A stretch of 64,000 nucleotides of DNA, taken from contig JAGFBZ010001924.1 of NCBI GenBank assembly GCA_018398805.1, positions 186,001 to 250,000 on the forward strand, written 5' to 3'. Shown piece by piece: positions 57,557 to 64,000 of this stretch; position 1 is the first letter of the stretch; every line of letters starts with the position of its first letter. The translations under genes were made by a program, and so were the position numbers. Origin of the DNA: Hirundichthys speculiger. Its lineage: Eukaryota > Chordata > Actinopteri > Beloniformes > Exocoetidae. Below the pieces are notes generated by a model. That model was not told where the DNA came from. It searched no databases and saw nothing but the letters and a program-made list of their open reading frames with translations.

Positions 57557-58877
57557 TTGTAACTGTACCAATTTGGCCAGGCTGATCCTGTTACTGATCA
57601 CTTTATTGATTATTGATTTTAAAAAAAAAAAACAGTGAAAAAGGAACTGACTGAAGACACATGCACAGTGTCGTCCATTGTATTTTTTTCATTTTACGTG
57701 ACATCCATCTTTGCACAATCAGCTCTCGAGTCTCGAACAGCACTGAAGTATTTAAATACCTCTTCTTCCAGGAAGAAAACAGTATTATAGTCCCAGTCCT
57801 TCTAAAATCCACAATCATCTCCAATGCCGGTCTCTTGTTCCACCAATGACAACAACACACAGAAGCAGAGTCATCTAAATACTTCTGCTTGAACATCTTA
57901 GAAAGAAAGTGATGTGACTACACATGCTGCGTAACAAAAATACATTCGTTGAAATGGAGCTCTTAAATCAAGTTCAACAGTTACATTTTCTCTGATTTTA
58001 TTTTTGTATTCTTTTTTGTGCCTAAGGATGTTAATGATTAACTGGGTGGAGCAGCCTGAGCCTGAGAAGCAGGAAATCCACGGACCTCTCTGTACTGGGC
58101 TGTGAGAACGCATCGCATCACTTCGCTCGTTCGGGGAGTCGAAGCCGATCAAAAGGAAGACTGATAGAACGAAAAGCAAAAAAAAAAAAAAAAAAAGAAG
58201 GAAGAAGCTCATGAGTCACATTTTCTCATGTTCCAAACCAGCTTTGACTCGCTGACATAATGAGCCACCAGCTCAGCGCCACGGTCCACACCCTCACACA
58301 CACAAACACCGCTCTGGTAATGTCAACAAGGAAAAAGGATTGTGGGAACCACCAGAGCAGAGACGCGCTGGATTAGTCTAAAACGGCTCAGCTGATGCGG
58401 AGACATGGCGTGGCGATGACGACCCTGTCCTCTGGAGCCGCTCTGACCCCGCTGGTCTGGAATCAGATCCCACCAGAACCGTCGTAAAATTTATAAAAGC
58501 CTTTAATTACGCTTCTAGGTTTTTATTCTCACTCGTATAATGCATTAATGCACATGGGCGTCGTGATAAAAAAAAAAAAAGGTGATGCCGTTGTTAAGTT
58601 ATTCTTCCAAATAAAACATTAATGTTCTTTAAAGGGAGTTGTGACTCACTGAGTTGTGACTGTTTAGTTTTTGGTTTTATTAGATTTGACAGGAGTCTAT
58701 GACACAAAGCTCCAGATGAATACTCATGAACCGGCCCTGTGAGATACGTTTCTCTAAAACGGTTAGCCTCAGTCAACTTCTTATTACATCAGCACACCAA
58801 GAGTTGTATTTTCTATTGAAGAGAGGACGAGATTACTGGAAAAATTTAAGAAAAAATAACATGAAGCATTGAGGAAA
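57557..58877. other. gpc5 intron, A-run only
   Basis: An 18-base A run lies at about 58180. No upstream glypican exon was recognised. Confidence 0.4.
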
Positions 58878-58880
58878 TAA

Positions 58881-59287
58881 GGCCCTGGTCGTACACTTCT
58901 CACTAGCCGCTACCCGCGAATTGCGGGTATAGGAACCTTTTATGTATGTATCAGTGCAGAGGAGGAGGAGGAAGGAAGGAAGAGAAGGAAGCTCTACAGC
59001 AGAGTCCCAGACGAGCTGCCCACGAGAGCTGCTCCGATCTGGATGAAATGACGCTCCATAGCGGTTAGCGGGTAGCGCAACCTGCTCTTAAAGGCAATGG
59101 CTACTGATGCATTGATTGGTTTAACAGGTGGAACACCCTAACCACTCCTATGCATAATGTAGCGGGTAGCGCAGGTGAGATAGCGGGTTTAGCAAGGTGG
59201 AAGATTGCGTCTTTGCGGGGAACGCCCCTCCCGCTACCCCCTATCCCTAAATAGCGGCTATAGCAGATCTGGTAGAAGATCGGGCCC
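58881..59287. mobile_element. Harbinger-like miniature element, copy 3 (internal deletion)
   Basis: TAA flanks both sides (58878-58880 and 59288-59290). Ends are GGCCCTGGTCGTAC and, inverted, GGGCCCGATCTTCT. Relative to copy 2 it lacks about 440 internal bases, joining 'aggaacc' directly to 'tatgtatgtatcagtg'. Confidence 0.8.
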
Positions 59288-59290
59288 TAA

Positions 59291-61157
59291 ATGTCATCAA
59301 TAGTGGAATTGAACAGTATATATTACAACTATGCTTTATGTTTCGTGAACTCTCTGTCTGCTGTTTTAACTCAGTCTTCCTCAAATCCTTTCATCTGAAT
59401 TGGTACTTATGATGCACAAAGCAAAGGTACCAAACCTATTTTAATCCCCATGCAGTAGCTTGGCTGACACAATAATAAATATGGCTTTATGAGACGCGCC
59501 GTGTCTCGTGGATAGTTTTCTGCATTGCAAATCAAACAAAGGATGTAAACAACATCACCGCTGAAATGGGTGAAATTGATTCTCCAGATGCACCGGTGAA
59601 CTGCGAAGGATCAAAAGGGAAATTTCTGATAATCCTGTGTATTCGAGGATTTGAGTCTGCTTTTACTGTAACACCGGGATGAGAGAGAGTGGCTGAGGAA
59701 AAAAAAAAAAACAGGAAATGATACGAGTATCAACATGACCAGGCTCTACTTAATAACAGGACATTGAGCTGCATGTAAATGCACTTTCACGTGCAGTCAA
59801 AAAGGTCCGTCCGTGCACAATGCCCCCCCCCCCCAGGGGGAAGAAAACCAAAAGCAGCAGACGGTGGAAAACATGAGAAGACAGAGGAAGGAGAGCGGGG
59901 ACATGAGAGAAGGACGGCGATGAGTGGGGATGAAAAAAAGGAATAAATAAGAGAGCAATTAAAAACCGCAAACTTTTCCCAGGGGGGAAATCCCAAGATT
60001 CCACAGACTCCAGCGAAGAATTCAAAGATCAGTTTCGCCAGCACACATCTAAAGCATCTGTTGCTGTCAGCACCTCACAAATATTGTGGCACATTTCATG
60101 TTTTTCTTTTATCTTCATTAAAGCTGGAAACGTGCCCCCCCCTTCAATAATTACAACGCTGTCTAGTGTCAAGCAGCTGAAAACAACTGTGGGGCCATTA
60201 TTATGAGCGGCTTTGAAGGTACAGATGAGATTTTTGCTTTTTGCCTTTTTTTTTTTTAAGGTGCTCCGCGGGTGATTTACATTAAACATTAAATGTGTCA
60301 CTGGTTCAAAGGCCTAAAAAAAACAGACGAAATACGTTCCTTTTCCCACCGTTTGTCAGCAGATAAACACCCAGGGTTATTGGGATCGTAAAGGAAAAGG
60401 AACAGACCTAATCGTGAAAAATGAGGTGGTGAGTATTGCAATTATCTCCTCTAATGAATCTCAGAGCTTTATGGTAAATGGGACCAAAGAGCCTGAAGGT
60501 GGAGAAAGCAGAACGTATGTAAATGGCATCCTTGTAATCAGGTACGAGGAGGGAAACAACTCCAACGGGAGGAAAAGTATCATAATGCATGACCTTCTCA
60601 ATATCAGCTGAAGTTTAATATATCACTCTGTGGATATTAAAAGATATTGAGACTGCACATGAATGATAAGAGGATTTTATCTTTTTTTTTTTTTTTTTGG
60701 CCCTTTAAAGATATTGATTAGCAATTCCAGGATATGCTGTCAGCTAATGCAGCTTGGTCACTGGACTACATGAGTTAATTCACGTGACGATGACCACTTA
60801 ATATGTTATTGGAAGATCAATAATTATTGTAGTCGTGGGACAAAACCAAGCAGTGAAAGACTAAAACGTGGGGCTCAGTGTGGACCCCTGCAGTGTTGCA
60901 TGCAGCCATGTGTAGTTTGCAACAAAGGACACCTTGGACATGTCTGCAGTGGCTCAACACAGACACTAACAGCCAACAGAGATGGAGACAAGATGGGAGA
61001 GTTTGTTTTTAGATTCAATTAAAGTAAAATGGATAAAAAGCGCTTCAGTTTGGTAAATCTCAGTTGCAGAAACTACACAAAATTCAACTGATTCATTAGA
61101 ATTAAAGGCTTCTTGAAGCAACATACAGTAGTTTCGTTTCAGTTGTGTGTTATTTCC
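59291..61157. other. gpc5 intron, no transposon recognised
   Basis: C and T runs near 59823 and 60685. A 65-codon frame at 60414-60611 has no support. The block is otherwise free of known repeats. Confidence 0.4.
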
Positions 61158-61293
61158 ATCTGCCCTGTGATGAACTGGCGACCTGTCCAGGATGTACCTC
61201 TACCTTTCACCCGGAGATGACTGGGATGGGCTCCAGCACACCCCCCGTGACCCTAAGTTCAGAAGAAGCAGCTACAGATGATGGATGGATGAA
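61158..61293 (+). repeat. SINE-like repeat, 3' half
   Basis: It runs from 'ctgtgatgaactggcgacct' to 'gatgatggatggatgaatga' and lacks the head. Confidence 0.7.
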
Positions 61294-61309
61294 TGATCAC
61301 TATATTTAG

Positions 61310-61600
61310 TCATTTGTGTGCTCTCCTCTCTCTGTCCTGTCTCTCCTCTCTTTTTCTTTCTTTACCCAGCTGGCCTTCAGGCAGGAAGGTCCCCTCATAT
61401 GATACCAGGTCCTGCTCAAGGTTTCTTCCTCTTAAAGTGGAGTTTTTCCTTGCCACTGTTTGGCTTGATTTGGATTTAATATCATAATTTTAGTTAGATA
61501 TTTGCTCGGGGGTCATGCTCTGGGTCTCTGTAAAGCGCCTAGAGACAATTGACATTGTAACAGATGCTATACAAATAAAATTGAATTGAATTGAACTGAA
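61310..61600 (+). repeat. L2-type LINE 3' end
   Basis: Same 3' UTR as 25085-25580, ending in TTGAA units near 61585-61600, with an internal deletion. It follows the SINE end within 20 bases. Confidence 0.75.
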
Positions 61601-64000
61601 TGGATGTCACTGGCGTCTGGTGATTGCAGAAATCTTTTTAGACAGGACGATGAAGCATCAACAGTATCTGCATCTCTCTCTGGGTAAATATATTGAATAA
61701 AGATGGTAAATATTTCTAAATTCAGGGTTAGGTGGACTGATGTGGAAAAAACATCCATCCTTCACGTTAGTATCACACAGAATCAACACTATAAAGCTCA
61801 AAATTCTATCATCCAATTATTTAAAACACACAACCTCCAAACCCTTGGTGAGTGGACTTAATAGCTTTCAAAAAATTGTGGTATCAAATCTGTAGTACCT
61901 CATACATGATTTCTCTGACCAAACATTTGTCCGTAACACAGTTGACAAAGTATGTGTCCAATAATTATTTTCACAAATATATTTGAAATATTCATTAGAG
62001 ATTAAGCTTGGCAAATTATGATTTTAACACATTAAAGGTGTATACTATGCAGCCATCAAGATCATTTTTAATAAAAGAATACATATTTCAGATATGATTG
62101 AAATGTACCCCTAATTACGGCATGACTCATATTTGAAGCCTCTTCTTTAGTCCGGTATCTGCTTAGTCCTGCTGAACGCGTTGGAAGTGAAGGAGCTATT
62201 GGCCAGACAACAGACTGTCAGGCTGCAGTGCGCGTTTGACACCAGATGATAATATTGCAGAGCCTGCGCCACAGATGACTCGGAGAGGTGCGACTGAGTG
62301 ACATTTAATAAGAGCTGGGGAGCGACAGACATAAATCACCAGCCGTCCTGACAGTGCCGCTGCAGCCTTGGTTACTGCACGGCTGCCAACGGTGACACGC
62401 ACAGACTCTTGTCTTGAATTGTTCTCATCCGTGCAGTCTGAAGGATCTGTGGTGTGACGCTCACTCAAACATATACACACACACACACACATAACCCTAA
62501 CCCTCACATGCACAAAATGAAATTATTTGTGGCGATCGGATCTGCGAGGGTTATGCAATTATAATAGTCACAACCTCAGAATTAGGACTGTCTGCATTCC
62601 TGTGCCATTTCACCAGCTCTTTATCCCTCCCTACACACTCACACACATAATGACACACTATACTGACACCTGAGGCATGCGCCTGCGCTTCCCGTTGTGC
62701 TGGATGAAGGTGATATATGCTGTGGTTTGGGTCGGCCTGGAGAAAATGCACTCGGATTCATGTTTTGCAGTCTCCAGTTTCATCTTCACACCTCCAGGAT
62801 AATACATCCTCGACAGCACTCCCCCGACACCGCTGACATAGGTCTGTGATGTTAATTGCAGTGTAACTTTTCACACGTTGAAAGGTACACAAAATAGATC
62901 AAACGTGGGGTGTGGCAGGTCTTTAGAGGGAAGAGCAGAATGTATGTCTGATCTCTTGGGACGACAATATGATGCCTCCCTCTTCTGGAGGCAGCCGGCT
63001 ATTACAGTACTGACTGTAAATACAAAATGGACATATTAATTAGTTTCTAAGTTCTTCCTTTCATTAAATCCTTAAAAAAAAAAGTTTTTTGTTCTTTTTT
63101 CCAACTTTTAAAACACATTACTGCAAGTCTTGATTCGTTAATATGCAAACAGTTCATCACCTTTCTCCTCCTTTCTCCTTCTGCATCTCAAAACGACTCA
63201 CTGCAACGCAAAGACGAGCGTAAGAGTCGAGTCATTTTGCCAAAACAGGGCGCATTTCTGAAGAAGAGAGACCCGATTGTGCAGGGCTGTGGATCAGGGC
63301 GGTAATGCGTTCTGGATGTGTCCATGCAACTTCAACATCAACATCAAACCGCTAATATCATGCTGAACAGTCTTCCCAGCGATCACCTCTGACATGTCCT
63401 GCTCTGTGAAGCCCCGCCCACACAGCCAGCTGTTTCCACCTCTGTCGTCCACCTGGACAGGGAGCCCGGCGGTGCGGTTCTGCAGTGGTCATGCTCCATC
63501 CTGCAGAGGGGCTGCTTTTGTTTGAACTTCACTGTTCTCATACGCCTCATTAAAAAGAATGACTTAACATGCTATTTATGCTAGTTTTTTAGCAATAGTA
63601 ATCTTGTCTCCTTTCCTCCTTTTGTAAGAGCCCACAGAGCAGGACCACTGGTGGTAGTTGATGATGTGACTGGTGACAGAAGCAGCTAGATGAATGCTAC
63701 AAAACTGATATATATATCAGCACTTCACAGCGTAGATGGATAATGAAGCTAAACATGCTGAAAAAGCAAGTAATTTGTCTGATCTCAACCCAGCAGAGCA
63801 TCCTTTCAGTTACTGAAGAAGGTAAAGACTTAGCAAAGCATCTTCAGGGAGGAAACTTCAGGTGATTATTAACCAGAGAACATGTTTTATAAATGATGAT
63901 TATATTCAAAACTATGTCACTTTGTCCACATGCTTCAGAGCCCCTAAAAATGGAGGTACTTTGCTTTAAATGGCTGGATTTCTGAAAGTTTACACTTTGG
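61601..64000. other. Presumed gpc5 intron to the window edge
   Basis: A CA tract lies at 62475-62490. No CWNG-type glypican exon, other gene or transposon was recognised. Confidence 0.4.

Noticed and set aside
60414..60611. 65-codon plus-strand frame
   Set aside because: No family, no splice borders and no initiation support; retained only as intron.
62490..62505. Telomere-like 'taaccctaaccct'
   Set aside because: Only two units, next to a CA tract; not an interstitial telomere array.

Overview
This is nuclear DNA from a vertebrate, almost certainly a teleost fish. The coding exons are short and widely spaced with GT-AG junctions. The non-coding DNA is packed with fish-type transposons: Tc1-like elements, hAT and Harbinger-like miniature elements, L2/Rex-type LINE ends, and a SINE-like repeat ending in GGATGGATG. 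There is no prokaryotic organisation, and most long open frames here are chance or transposon remnants.

Host gene. The window holds the 3' end of a glypican gene on the minus strand, best matched to glypican-5 (gpc5). Four coding exons are recognisable, in transcription order at 57068-56948, 47490-47352, 22448-22354 and 17248-17150 (stop). Splice phases agree at all three junctions. They encode the end of the glypican core, an acidic Ser-Gly-rich segment for heparan sulphate attachment with the motif [10 protein letters not shown], and a hydrophobic GPI-anchor tail. Everything from 17.2 to 57.1 kb is therefore intronic to this gene; upstream exons should lie beyond 64 kb, and the 3' UTR probably runs below 17.15 kb.

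Layout. 0-2 kb: repeat fragments. 2.03-6.29 kb: a TTAA-bounded cassette of two convergent, intron-containing genes. The plus gene ends in the C-terminal region of a fish multicopy transposase-like family; the minus gene encodes a zinc-binding domain like the cytoplasmic ballast domain of P2X7 receptors. Their polyadenylation signals lie 6 bases apart. 7.5-15.3 kb: LINE ends, an RTE/Rex-like composite, an antisense Tc1 copy and two copies of a hAT-type miniature element. 17-25 kb: SINE, hAT element (20.08-21.04 kb), Harbinger-like element, L2 tail. 28-31.5 kb: Tc1 fragments and a small hAT element. 33.9-34.9 kb: nested hAT elements. 37.4-40.7 kb: TA microsatellite, Tc1 remnant, 29-unit minisatellite, second Tc1 remnant. 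43.7-44.4 kb: TA-flanked miniature element. 48.8-50.9 kb: head-to-head L2 nest with an RT remnant. 53.4-55.9 kb: repeat-poor block. 55.9-59.3 kb: two more Harbinger-like copies around glypican exon A. 61-61.6 kb: SINE and L2 ends.

The most unusual item is the 2.03-6.29 kb cassette: it puts a P2X7-type ballast domain inside what looks like a mobile element. Family names come from remembered motifs and terminal structures; no database search was possible.
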